Assembly: GCF_009866655.1 (NCBI RefSeq)
Contig: NZ_CP047420.1
Location: 3,534,001 to 3,598,000, forward strand
Length of the DNA stretch: 64,000 nt
Direction of reading: 5' to 3'
DNA from: Rathayibacter sp. VKM Ac-2804
GTDB lineage: Bacteria; Actinomycetota; Actinomycetes; Actinomycetales; Microbacteriaceae
Position numbers and translations under genes: made by a program. Of this stretch, positions 41,488 through 52,390 are shown piece after piece (within the stretch, counting starts at the first letter, position 1; every line of letters begins with the position of its first letter). Under the pieces are notes generated by a model. The model was not told the origin of the DNA, made no database searches, and saw only the letters and a list, made by a program, of their open reading frames with translations.

Positions 41488-42042
41488 CTACTTGCGGAAC
41501 ATCCGGGCGGTCGTCTCGAAGAGGCCCTTCACCGGGCGCTGCTGCTCGCCCTGCTGGGCACCGAGAATGATGATGACGGCGGTCAGCACGGGGATCGCCC
41601 ACTGGGTGACCTTCTGGACGCGGAGCGCGGTGGTCAGCTCGTCGGAGTTGCTCGACGACGCCTCGGTGACGCCCTTGGCGCCCTCCTCGGCGTGCTTGGC
41701 CTGGGTCGCGCCGGCGATCGCGGCGGTGACGGAGGCGGCACCGGCGAGACCGGTGACGATCGTCTTCACGACGGTGTTGGTGCGGCTCTCCTGCTGGTTG
41801 GCGAGGCGGGTCTTGTTGGCGAGGATCAGGCCGATGCCGCCGACGCCGTGCGCCGCGATCGCCGCGAGCTGCACGGGGGTCCAGCGGGCCCAGCCGTTCG
41901 ACGCGAGGCGGAGGCGCTCCGAGGGGTCGGAGGAGGTGGACGCGGCGCCGTTCAGGCCGACGGCGCCCATCAGGGAACCGCCGAACCAGGCGGCGGCGCC
42001 GAGGTCGTGGAGGCTGCGGACGAGCGTGTTGCGTGAGGGCAT
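41488..42042 (-). CDS. Small membrane protein (184 aa)
   Basis: The ATG at 42042 has AGGAAGAGG upstream. The protein starts MPSRNTLVRSLHDLGAAAWF and has three to four hydrophobic segments, including VQLAAIAAHGVGGIGLILAN, IVTGLAGAASVTAAIAGATQ and AIPVLTAVIIILGAQQ. I recognise it only as a conserved actinobacterial membrane protein without assigned role. Confidence 0.65.
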   Translation of the reverse strand: MPSRNTLVRSLHDLGAAAWFGGSLMGAVGLNGAASTSSDPSERLRLASNGWARWTPVQLAAIAAHGVGGIGLILANKTRLANQQESRTNTVVKTIVTGLAGAASVTAAIAGATQAKHAEEGAKGVTEASSSNSDELTTALRVQKVTQWAIPVLTAVIIILGAQQGEQQRPVKGLFETTARMFRK

Positions 42043-42199
42043 GGAGGCCTCTTCCTGTGCGTGGGTGGTCTCGGACGGCTGACTCCCGACGCTACGCGCG
42101 TGGCCGTGGATGGCACGGGGCTTGACCTCTCGCCCGCGGGGCGCTCGAGTGGATCCGGAGCGCTCGAGTGGAGCGGTACCGACCCGAGGAGCGAGCGCG

Positions 42200-42550
42200 A
42201 TGAGCGACGAGACGACCGATGACGAGAAGCGCGGGATCCGCGACGACTTCCACGACGCCGTGAACATGACGGTGAAGGAGATCGAGGCGTGGCTCGAGAA
42301 GGACGAGTCGAAGGACGTCGGCCAGAAGCCGGCGAGCGGCGGCGAGTCGGTCGGCCACCACAGCGGCCGCCGGATCATCGACATCCTCGGCACGAAGCAG
42401 GCCGACCTGAGCGACGACGACTATGCGCACATGAAGAAGGTCACCGGCTACGTCGCCCGGCACTCGAAGCAGCGGCCCTCCGGTGACGTGACCGAGACGA
42501 AGTGGCGGTACTCGCTGATGAACTGGGGGAACGACCCGCTGAAGGGGTGA
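42200..42550 (+). CDS. DUF3140 family protein
   Basis: This 116-aa soluble protein has the DUF3140 pattern: FHDAVNMTVKEIEAWLEKDE, then GHHSGRRIIDILGTKQADLS and HMKKVTGYVARHSKQRP, with a C-terminal WRYSLMNWGNDP. AGGAG precedes the ATG at 42200. DUF3140 proteins are small, widespread in bacteria and of unknown function; some are annotated as DNA-binding. A hairpin follows the gene. Confidence 0.85.
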   Translation: MSDETTDDEKRGIRDDFHDAVNMTVKEIEAWLEKDESKDVGQKPASGGESVGHHSGRRIIDILGTKQADLSDDDYAHMKKVTGYVARHSKQRPSGDVTETKWRYSLMNWGNDPLKG

Positions 42551-42565
42551 CCGCGGCACTCACTG

Positions 42566-42635
42566 CCGAGGCGTCCCCGAACCGTCGATGCGTCCAGGTG
42601 CAGCGGGACGCCTCGGCGGGAGCGGGACGCCTCGG
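42566..42635 (+). terminator. Hairpin with duplicated 3' arm after DUF3140
   Basis: CCGAGGCGTCCC (42566-42577) can pair with GGGACGCCTCGG at 42605-42616 or with an identical second arm at 42624-42635. One arm has therefore been duplicated, giving two alternative hairpins. Confidence 0.65.
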
Positions 42636-42658
42636 CGGCCGACGTGCCTGCGGTGGGT

Positions 42659-42700
42659 GGATCTCGATACGCACGCTGCCCGCGCTACTCGATCAGCATG
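42659..42700 (-). repeat. Dispersed hairpin repeat, copy 6
   Basis: GGATCTCGATACGCACGCTG then CCCGCGCTACTCGATCAGCA. It is head-to-head with copy 7, 20 bp away, the same paired arrangement as copies 2 and 3. Confidence 0.85.
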
Positions 42701-42720
42701 GAGCAGGCGCCCGCCGAGCA

Positions 42721-42760
42721 TGCTGGTCGAGTAGCCGCCGCAGTCGGCGTATCGAGATCC
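42721..42760 (+). repeat. Dispersed hairpin repeat, copy 7
   Basis: TGCTGGTCGAGTAGCCGCCG then CAGTCGGCGTATCGAGATCC. It ends 3 bp before the stop codon of the phosphatase gene on the minus strand. Confidence 0.85.
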
Positions 42761-42763
42761 CGC

Positions 42764-43417
42764 TCAGTCGACCGCGCAGCTCGCGTCGATCGGGCCGATC
42801 ACGCCGTCGGTCACCGGGACGATGCCGCAGTTCGGGAAGCCCGCGCGCGGACGGTGCGCGGGGTCGATGGCGCGCAGGAGGCTGCCGAGCACCGTCCCGT
42901 GGGTGACGACGAGCACGTCGCCGTGCTCGGCGGCCGGCAGGATCAGCGCGAGCGCCGCCTCCACCCGCTCGCGCACCGAGGCGGCGGTGTCCGCGCGGCC
43001 GGAGGGGTCGTGCCGGTGGATCGCGTCGATGACGCTGTCCAGGCCGGCGTCGGTCATCCGCGGCCAGTCCGCCGAGGCCGGCACGTACGAGTAGCCGTGG
43101 TCGGCGAAGACCGGCTCCCAGAGCGACGCGTTCGGCTGCCCCTCGAAGCCGCCGAAGTGCCACTCCCGCAGCGTCGTCGTCGGCACCGGCTCGATCGACG
43201 GATGCCCGGCGAGCGCCGCCGCGGCCGTGGTCCGCGTGCGCGTCAGATCGCTCATGAAGGCCGCGACCAGCGGCACCCCGCGCATCCGCTCCCCGAGCGC
43301 CGCGATCTGCCGCTCGCCCCGCGCGGTCAGCGGCGAGTCGCACCAGCCCTGCAGCTGGCCGTTGACGTTGAACAGCGTCTGGGCGTGCCGGACGAAGTGG
43401 ACGGTGCCGCGGGTCAT
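42764..43417 (-). CDS. Histidine phosphatase family protein (phosphoglycerate mutase-like)
   Basis: This 217-aa protein begins MTRGTVHFVRHAQTLFNVNG, with the RHG-type phosphate-accepting His in VRHAQ, and has the second catalytic His in VLVVTHGTVLGSLLRA. The conserved Arg and Glu (LREWHFGGFEGQ) are also present. The substrate may be a sugar phosphate or nucleotide. GGAGAG lies upstream of the ATG. It is 49 bp downstream of the BglG-type gene and could be co-transcribed with the beta-glucoside operon. Confidence 0.88.
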   Translation of the reverse strand: MTRGTVHFVRHAQTLFNVNGQLQGWCDSPLTARGERQIAALGERMRGVPLVAAFMSDLTRTRTTAAAALAGHPSIEPVPTTTLREWHFGGFEGQPNASLWEPVFADHGYSYVPASADWPRMTDAGLDSVIDAIHRHDPSGRADTAASVRERVEAALALILPAAEHGDVLVVTHGTVLGSLLRAIDPAHRPRAGFPNCGIVPVTDGVIGPIDASCAVD

Positions 43418-43466
43418 GGTGCTCTCTCCGTAGTGACTGACAGGACGGACGGGACTGATGGGCGCC

Positions 43467-44297
43467 CTACTCCGGCGCCGCCCGCGCGATGTGCAGCGCC
43501 AGGAACGCCACCTCCTCGTTCGGCAGCTCCGCACCGTACTCCGCCCGCACGAACGCGCGCACCCGCTCCGCCGACGCGACGGCCCGCGGATACCGCGTGC
43601 TGAGGCTCGTGAAGAGGAAGTCGTCCGAGCTGACCAGCAGCCCGCCCGAGAAGAACCGCTCGGCGAAGTACTGCAGGTGCGCCACGAAGCGGGCCGAGCG
43701 CAGGTCCTCGCGGTCGAGCGCCGCCCCGCTCGTGTGCTGGATGATCGCGGTGACCGAGCGGATCAGCTGCACGATCCGCAGCGAGTCGATGCCGACCTTA
43801 CCCAGCTCCGCGTTGGCGAGGTGGAAGGCCACGTTCGCCGCCTCGTCGTCCGGCACGTCGACGCCCAGCCGCGAGCGCATCGCCGCGACCGCCCGCTCCC
43901 CCACCGCGTACTGCACCGGATACACCGAGCGCATCTCCCAGGCCAGCCGGTTCGCGACCGCGAGCCCGCGCCGCTGGCGCTCCACCGCGAAGTGCAGGTG
44001 GTCGGTCAGCGCGAGGTACACGTGCGGGTCGAGCTTCAGCCCCTGCTCCTCCGCGTCGGCGACGACCGCGCGGGTCAGCTCGACGAACTCCGGCGGGATC
44101 TGCGCGAGCAGCTCGACGAGGTTCCGCTGGTCGGCGTCGTCGAGCGCGACGAACACCTGGTCCACCGCGGACGCCTCGATCACCTCGCCCGCCTTGGCGC
44201 CGAAGCCGATCCCCTTGCCGAGCAGCACCCGCTCGGCGCCGCGCTCGTCGACGACGAGCACGACGCTCGAGTTGAGCACCTTCTTGATGGTCTGCAT
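43467..44297 (-). CDS. BglG/LicT family transcriptional antiterminator
   Basis: This 276-aa protein has an N-terminal CAT RNA-binding domain (MQTIKKVLNSSVVLVVDERG then RVLLGKGIGFGAKAGE) and two PTS regulation domains with conserved histidines (ALTDHLHFAVERQ and VAFHLANAELG in PRD1; IQHTSG and ALHIARA in PRD2). When dephosphorylated by the PTS it binds the RAT RNA and lets transcription pass the terminator. I chose the ATG at 44297 with GGAGA upstream. It is the third gene after the PTS and GH1 genes, and its target site is visible at 47851-47881. Confidence 0.92.
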   Translation of the reverse strand: MQTIKKVLNSSVVLVVDERGAERVLLGKGIGFGAKAGEVIEASAVDQVFVALDDADQRNLVELLAQIPPEFVELTRAVVADAEEQGLKLDPHVYLALTDHLHFAVERQRRGLAVANRLAWEMRSVYPVQYAVGERAVAAMRSRLGVDVPDDEAANVAFHLANAELGKVGIDSLRIVQLIRSVTAIIQHTSGAALDREDLRSARFVAHLQYFAERFFSGGLLVSSDDFLFTSLSTRYPRAVASAERVRAFVRAEYGAELPNEEVAFLALHIARAAPE

Positions 44298-44353
44298 GCG
44301 TGTCTCCGTCGACGGCGTCTGCGCGGCCCGGCGGGCAACTGGAGCGAGAAGGG

Positions 44354-47693
<3,340 letters not shown>

Positions 47694-47812
47694 CGGTACT
47701 CCTTCGGGTGTGTGGGGGACGCGCGCTTCCCTGCGCTGTGCTGCGTCGCGTTCTTGCCGCTTCCGTCGCTGTCCCCGCCCCGTCGTCGGCGCGCCAGGAG
47801 GCGTCCGGGCAC

Positions 47813-47856
47813 AAAAAAAGGACCCGACGACGCTTCGTACGCGTTTCGTCGGATCC
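47813..47856 (-). terminator. Intrinsic terminator in the bgl leader
   Basis: On the RNA, GGATCCGACGA (47856-47846) pairs with TCGTCGGGTCC (47830-47820) as an 11-bp stem with one G-U, followed by seven U residues (47819-47813). Such a U-tract is rare in this GC-rich window and marks true intrinsic termination. Confidence 0.88.
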
Positions 47857-47881
47857 TGCCTGCACGACCAGTCACATGTCC
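47851..47881 (-). promoter_or_regulatory. Ribonucleic antiterminator (RAT) for BglG-type protein
   Basis: On the minus strand the site has a 5' part GGACATGTGACTG, a short loop and a 3' part GCAGGCAGGATCC. It aligns with the known RAT consensus halves (GGATTGTTACTG and GCAGGCAAAACC). Its 3' end overlaps the first arm of the terminator, so the two structures exclude each other. Confidence 0.85.
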
Positions 47882-47888
47882 GAGAGCG

Positions 47889-47918
47889 AACGTAACACGG
47901 GGGTGGCGGGGGCGTCAA
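47889..47918 (-). promoter_or_regulatory. Promoter of the beta-glucoside operon
   Basis: On the coding strand TTGACG (47918-47913) and TACGTT (47894-47889) are 18 bp apart and end 7 bp before the RAT. Transcription would therefore start within or just before the RAT. Confidence 0.65.
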
Positions 47919-47960
47919 AGACGGGGCGGAGGCGCGGCTTGCTCAGCGGCCCGGCCTCGA

Positions 47961-48022
47961 AACCAAGGCTGAGCGCCTGGAGGGCTGCACACTCCGGCGA
48001 AGAGCGCCCCTCAGCCTTGGTT
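47961..48022. promoter_or_regulatory. Perfect inverted repeat between bgl and mutT promoters
   Basis: AACCAAGGCTGAG (47961-47973) and CTCAGCCTTGGTT (48010-48022) are 13-bp perfect arms with a 36-bp spacer. It lies upstream of both divergent genes. It could be a looped operator or a leader structure of the mutT mRNA. Confidence 0.5.
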
Positions 48023-48046
48023 GTGAGGGTGCCCCATGATGGAGTC

Positions 48047-48433
48047 GTGGATGTCCTCGACGTTGTTGCTGCCGTCATCGAGAGCGACGGCCGCATCCTG
48101 GCCTGCCGCCGCCGACCGGAGAAGGACGCCGGCGGCAAATGGGAGTTCCCGGGCGGCAAGGTCGAGGCAGGCGAGACGCACGAGCAGGCGCTCGCTCGAG
48201 AAATTCGCGAGGAGCTCGGCGTCGAGATCGAGGTGGGCGAACTCTTGACCGTCGACGACACCGCAGGCTCGACGCGCGTGATCCGGCTCTCGTGCTTCTG
48301 GGCGACGCTCTCCTCGGAGAGTCCTACGTCTAGCACCGACCACGACTCGATGCTGTGGGTCACGCGCGCTGACCTCACACCACTGGAGTGGGCACCCGCC
48401 GATCTACCCGCCGTCGCCCTCCTGACGGCTTAG
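48047..48433 (+). CDS. MutT-like Nudix hydrolase ((deoxy)nucleoside triphosphate pyrophosphohydrolase)
   Basis: This 128-aa protein has the complete Nudix box, from GGKVEAGETHEQALAREI to REELGV, with WEFPGG before it as in MutT. It probably removes oxidised dGTP from the nucleotide pool. I chose GTG 48047 (VDVLDVVAAVIES) because MutT proteins start close to this strand and GGAG lies just upstream; GTG 48029 is an alternative. Its stop overlaps that of the convergent SRA protein gene by 4 bp. Confidence 0.85.
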   Translation: MDVLDVVAAVIESDGRILACRRRPEKDAGGKWEFPGGKVEAGETHEQALAREIREELGVEIEVGELLTVDDTAGSTRVIRLSCFWATLSSESPTSSTDHDSMLWVTRADLTPLEWAPADLPAVALLTA

Positions 48434-49512
48434 GGATCGACGAGGTCGAAGCCGTCGTCCGTGCGGATCGCGGTGATGATCCCGAGCCTCCCAATCAGTT
48501 CGAGGAGATCTGACTCGGGACGACCCGGCAGCAGGATGACGGGAACAGCTGCCCAGCCGAGGCCATTGGCGACGTGGGCGTAATCAAGAACCTGGCCGAT
48601 TGCAGTGCGCACATAGGCGCGAGCAGTCGACTTCTTGGCCTCGACGATCCAGCCGCTGGACTTCACGTAGAGATCAGGCTCAATCCGGGTGGAGCCGACG
48701 GGAAGGGTGAGCCGACTCGGCGGAGTTCCATTCTCCGCCAGCCACTCACCGAAGGCCGCCTGCAGTTCGAATTCCACGCGGGAAACCACCCGCTCCTCGA
48801 TCGGGCTCAGGTCCGCACCCGCGATCACAACATCGGACGATTCCGGTGCAGACCACTCGGAGAGCTCCGCCGACGCCACCGGCTGACCGCCATACGCAGG
48901 GAGCGTCGAGACGTCGGCGCTGATCGGAACAAGGGTGAAGATGATGCCCTGCCGAAGCGTCCCCTCGGTGTCGGGGATGGTCTCGAAGCGGTAGGTCGGA
49001 GTCCCCGTCGTGAAGGCTCCGATGTAGGTCACGCTCGTTCCCTGCACCGTGAAAAGCCGGATGACGCGGTTCTGGACGGCGGCGTCGCGAAGAGCAAGAT
49101 TACCGCGGAGAAAGACCTGATCGCCGATCTGGCCCTCGCCTGTGTACGAGTAGGAACCGTCCTCGCGCAGGCCCTCGAAGCGGTCGTACCCGTACCGGGC
49201 GCCCTTCGCTGGGTCGGTGAAGATCAGGATCTCGCCGAGCGATTTCGGCGTGGAGATGCCGCCCTGCTGCTGACCGCCGTACGCGGCATGCACCGATCGT
49301 CTTCGAACCTGATCTCCGGGAACGAGCGTGAACCGCGTTCCCGTAGCACGACGAGAAATCCGAGTCCGAACGAGGTCGGCCTGCTCGTCAGTGAGAGCCC
49401 AACGGGTGGTGTCGGGATCGAGATTGCCGAAGCTTTCTCGGAGAACAGAGCGAATGCGCTTTTGAGACACTCCCAGCTCGAGGGAAAGATCAGCGGGAGT
49501 GAGAGCGGGCAT
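48430..49512 (-). CDS. SRA-PD-(D/E)XK protein, candidate modification-dependent (type IV) restriction endonuclease
   Basis: This 360-aa protein has three parts. Residues 1-55 form a small helix-turn-helix (LTPADLSLELGVSQKRIRSV) like those of actinobacterial Lsr2-type DNA binders. Residues about 72-215 match the ScoMcrA-like SRA fold (YGGQQQGGIS, ILIFTDPAKGARYGYDRFEG, YSYTGEGQIGDQ). Residues 240-345 look like a PD-(D/E)XK nuclease with PD279-280, Glu291 and Lys293 (EPDLYV...WIVEAKKS). SRA domains read modified cytosine or phosphorothioate in DNA. Cutting of modified foreign DNA is therefore a fair inference. No methyltransferase is nearby, as expected for type IV. Confidence 0.75.
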   Translation of the reverse strand: MPALTPADLSLELGVSQKRIRSVLRESFGNLDPDTTRWALTDEQADLVRTRISRRATGTRFTLVPGDQVRRRSVHAAYGGQQQGGISTPKSLGEILIFTDPAKGARYGYDRFEGLREDGSYSYTGEGQIGDQVFLRGNLALRDAAVQNRVIRLFTVQGTSVTYIGAFTTGTPTYRFETIPDTEGTLRQGIIFTLVPISADVSTLPAYGGQPVASAELSEWSAPESSDVVIAGADLSPIEERVVSRVEFELQAAFGEWLAENGTPPSRLTLPVGSTRIEPDLYVKSSGWIVEAKKSTARAYVRTAIGQVLDYAHVANGLGWAAVPVILLPGRPESDLLELIGRLGIITAIRTDDGFDLVDP

Positions 49513-49690
49513 AGCCCGAGAGTAGAAACATCAAGGGGAAGAACTAGCGAGAGACGCTCGTGTCTGGGGTTGAGTCTCACTGTGCCCTCTCTCTCGCAGG
49601 CGGAGGACAACGAGTATTTTTGCCTAGCTCGGTCGAGTGTGCTCGGACCTCATCCCGGAATGGCGCAAGAGGAGCGTCGCCCTTTTGCGG

Positions 49691-50098
49691 TCACCGCCCG
49701 GCGAGAATCACGATCCCTGACGCGACCAGAAAGGCGGCGACAGTAACTGCCGCGCCTGCCACCGGGATCCACCAGATGCGGCGGGACCTGTCGGGGCGGA
49801 AGAGTGCGACGAGCGTCGCGAGGGCGGACAGGCCTACTGCTCCGGGGACGATCCACATCGTCTCGCCCAGAACCGAGACGCCGTCCAGGCGGTTGTCCAC
49901 GCGGTTCGCATCGAAGGTCAGGTTCTCGATGAGGACGACGACGAACAGGATCGCGCCGAGCACGAGCAGGAAGACGAGCACCAGGATCGCGGTGACGCGG
50001 TCCTCGCCGGCCGATAGGCGGCGGGCGGGGCGCATACGGGTAGCCGGTCGGTCGAACGGATCCGGGTCGTCCCAGTCCGCGTCCGAGTCGAAGGTCAT
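49691..50098 (-). CDS. Three-TM membrane protein, copy 1 (HNH-linked)
   Basis: This 135-aa protein begins MTFDSDADWDDPDPFDRPAT, an acidic/Arg cytoplasmic tail, then has TM segments ILVLVFLLVLGAILFVVVLI, MWIVPGAVGLSALATLVALF and IWWIPVAGAAVTVAAFLVAS. It is clearly paralogous to the protein at 52801-53205; both share SDADW-DPDPFDRP, RRLS...EDR/QDR and RRIWWIP. Both follow a copy of the HNH nuclease gene. A role as a partner or immunity protein of the nuclease is speculation. Confidence 0.75.
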   Translation of the reverse strand: MTFDSDADWDDPDPFDRPATRMRPARRLSAGEDRVTAILVLVFLLVLGAILFVVVLIENLTFDANRVDNRLDGVSVLGETMWIVPGAVGLSALATLVALFRPDRSRRIWWIPVAGAAVTVAAFLVASGIVILAGR

Positions 50099-50160
50099 AG
50101 TGCCCGCAGGCTAGCCGAGCAAAGCCCGCAGGCACCGCGGCCCGCCTACGCCTAACTGGG

Positions 50161-50395
50161 TCAACACCCGACCAGCACCGCCTCCGGCCCCACGCGGTCC
50201 TGCACCCCGAGCGCCAGCTCGTCTGCCCCGAGCACCCCTCGAACTACTCGAGACGTCCGCAACGCAGCTCCGCGGCCGACTGCGACTGCTCCCCGGGCCC
50301 GCAATGCTGTTCGACTAGTTCGTGACGTCCGCGGCGGCGACGAGGCCATCTGCGGGGCGCGGGCGAGTCGACCAGGCACGCGAACGCGTGCGGTC
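50161..50395 (-). pseudogene. HNH nuclease remnant, copy 1
   Basis: The DNA aligns with the 3' end of the intact HNH gene (55570-56487): both end in AGCACCGCCTCCGG-like sequence with the terminal codons for VLVGC, and both share TTCGTG(A/T)CGTCCG.GGCGGCGACGAGG. Frameshifts destroy the WLPP...RCGYVEQ region. Similarity fades after about 50390. It is 63 bp upstream of 3-TM copy 1. Confidence 0.75.
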
Positions 50396-50709
50396 GGCTG
50401 ATTGCCTTAATCGCTGTTAAATCTCGCCCTATTCCATGCGGCGCGCCCACTCACCTTGCAGACGCTCTCGACCAGCACCAAGCACCGCGACGTATCTGGC
50501 CTCGAGGCGTGTTGATCGCCAGAGCCAAGGAGTGAGCGGCCAGCCCGAGGGACCCGGCGAGGCTGCAAGACTGGAGATCGGTCTACCGGATGGTGGTCAA
50601 CGGCCCTTTCAAGCGGCGGAGTCCCTGCACGTATCAACGAGAAGATTTCGTGACACGTAGCGCAGGGGACCTTTCCATCCGAATCTCCTCGGTATAGGGT
50701 CTGCACACG
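50396..50709. other. Intergenic region before the DUF6119 gene
   Basis: The base composition drops in GC here. I see no convincing gene; short frames on both strands lack family features. A TATAGG hexamer at about 50693-50698 could be the -10 of the following gene. The junction with the HNH remnant may mark the edge of an inserted segment. Confidence 0.5.
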
Positions 50710-52335
50710 ATGATCAAACAGGCTAGCTCCACCAAACGCACGACCGTGTACCGCATGATCGAGGAGACAACACTTGAGTCGGCCATCCGCGAGAAGTACA
50801 GGGCTAGCGACTCGAACTATACGGTCGAGAGTACAAAAGTCGACACACTGGACGCTCTCTTGGTTTCAGGTTCCATCTCGAACGAGAGCGCCTGGGTGAA
50901 GGACCTCGCGCTCCTCGCGGGGAAAAAAATTCGCTTGACGAACACTTCCCCCGGAGCCGTGCTCGCAATTAAGGACGACCAAGATCAAGTCTGGGCAATT
51001 TCTTGGGGCATAGGCTTCCACTTTTTAGAATTTGAGCGAATCGACTTCCGCTTTGGCGCGCGAGTGGTTGCACGTTCGGCCGCGCCGTCCGAACTGAAGT
51101 CGATTACGCGAACTATTCTCGACCACCGTTCGAGAGTGGACCGGAGCACACAGCCGTCCGGAGGGACGATGCGAGACCTCGGTGTCGATGAGTACGGTGA
51201 AGTAGTGAACCGCATCGAGGCGCGCGCCATAATTTCGAACCTGTCAGTTGGTGAGAAGGTGATTCAGCTCCGCGCTGCAGATTCACTAAATCTCCCACTT
51301 GCCAAGAGTCCCGAGAAGCTTGTCAAAGATCTTAAGGCGCTCAACGATCTGCTTGAGCTGCCTGTCCTCCCCGGTCTCGAGGGAATCGAACAGTTAGTGG
51401 CCTTGAAGCCGAAGGATCCCGTTGTCGTCGCGCTCGACAACCAACTGTACGAAGCGATTTCGAATGCCGATGGCGACAGAATGAGCATAAGCTGGCCACA
51501 CGAGCGCTTGGACCAATGGGCGCCTTTCGCGAGCTGTAAAGTTAGCGGCTTTGGCGACCACAAGTCAAAATTTTTCGAGTACGCTCCCGACCTAGATGAG
51601 ATCTTGTCTTGGTTCAAAGACACTCCGGTGGAGACGATCGCGTCTCGCCTGAGCCTTATTCAGATCGAACTCTTCAGCGAAAACAAGCCATCACCCGCCA
51701 CCGTCGCCTCCAACGCCGTCCCGCTTCGTCGATGGTTGACCTTCGAGGTTCAGGTCGACGAGCGCAGGTACTGCCTGCACGACGGCAGCTGGTATCGAAT
51801 GGACGACCAGTACCTTGATCGCATTGACAAACGAGTACGCGAGATCCTCACCACCACCCCCTCCCTTTCGCTGCCCGCATGGCCTGCGGGCGAGAATGAA
51901 GCGGACTACAACATCCGTGCTGCGAAGCTACTCGGCGGCTACTCGCTTGATAGGAAATTGATCTCAACACCCTTACATTCTCGCGGCGGAATTGAGCCCT
52001 GCGATATTTACGTGAATCCGGGCCAGCTAATTCACGTGAAACGAGGTCGGGATTCGGCATCCATGAGTCACCTACTAGCACAGGCACTTGTCTCAACAGA
52101 GTCCTTAGCAAGGGATGAAAATGGGCGCCGAGCGTGGATGGATCGCGTTGCTGCCGTATCAGACGGGCGGTTCGCGGACGCTGGGATAAGTGAAGTTATT
52201 CTAGGCATTGGTCGACCTAAGCCGCTCGACGTTGACAGCTTGTTTACTTTCACCAAAGTAAATCTAGTTAAGCAATTTGATGCGCTCAAGTTTCTCGATG
52301 TCGCCGTTCGCCTCGTGACGATCCCTGAGGCCTAA
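50710..52335 (+). CDS. DUF6119 / TIGR04141 family sporadically distributed protein
   Basis: This 541-aa protein matches the layout of TIGR04141 proteins: a start of RTTVYRMIEETTL type, AISWGIGFHFLEFERIDFRF near residue 98-117, LHDGSWYRMDDQYLDRIDKR near 356-375, EADYNIRAAKLL near 397, and GIEPCDIYV...LIHVKRGRDSASMSHLLAQA near 425-460. The family is patchy across bacteria, often near defence genes, and its activity is not established. Its GC content and codon use are visibly lower than the surroundings, with runs such as GGGGAAAAAAATT, pointing to horizontal transfer. It lies between HNH copies 1 and 2 on the opposite strand. Confidence 0.8.
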   Translation: MIKQASSTKRTTVYRMIEETTLESAIREKYRASDSNYTVESTKVDTLDALLVSGSISNESAWVKDLALLAGKKIRLTNTSPGAVLAIKDDQDQVWAISWGIGFHFLEFERIDFRFGARVVARSAAPSELKSITRTILDHRSRVDRSTQPSGGTMRDLGVDEYGEVVNRIEARAIISNLSVGEKVIQLRAADSLNLPLAKSPEKLVKDLKALNDLLELPVLPGLEGIEQLVALKPKDPVVVALDNQLYEAISNADGDRMSISWPHERLDQWAPFASCKVSGFGDHKSKFFEYAPDLDEILSWFKDTPVETIASRLSLIQIELFSENKPSPATVASNAVPLRRWLTFEVQVDERRYCLHDGSWYRMDDQYLDRIDKRVREILTTTPSLSLPAWPAGENEADYNIRAAKLLGGYSLDRKLISTPLHSRGGIEPCDIYVNPGQLIHVKRGRDSASMSHLLAQALVSTESLARDENGRRAWMDRVAAVSDGRFADAGISEVILGIGRPKPLDVDSLFTFTKVNLVKQFDALKFLDVAVRLVTIPEA

Positions 52336-52390
52336 GAATCGATTGCTTTTGCGTGGGAGCAGTCAGTTCCGGGCAGCGGTGGCACGGCTG

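Noticed and set aside
50407..50706. Short open frames on both strands in front of the DUF6119 gene
   Set aside because: They have no family features, poor codon patterns and no convincing ribosome binding sites.
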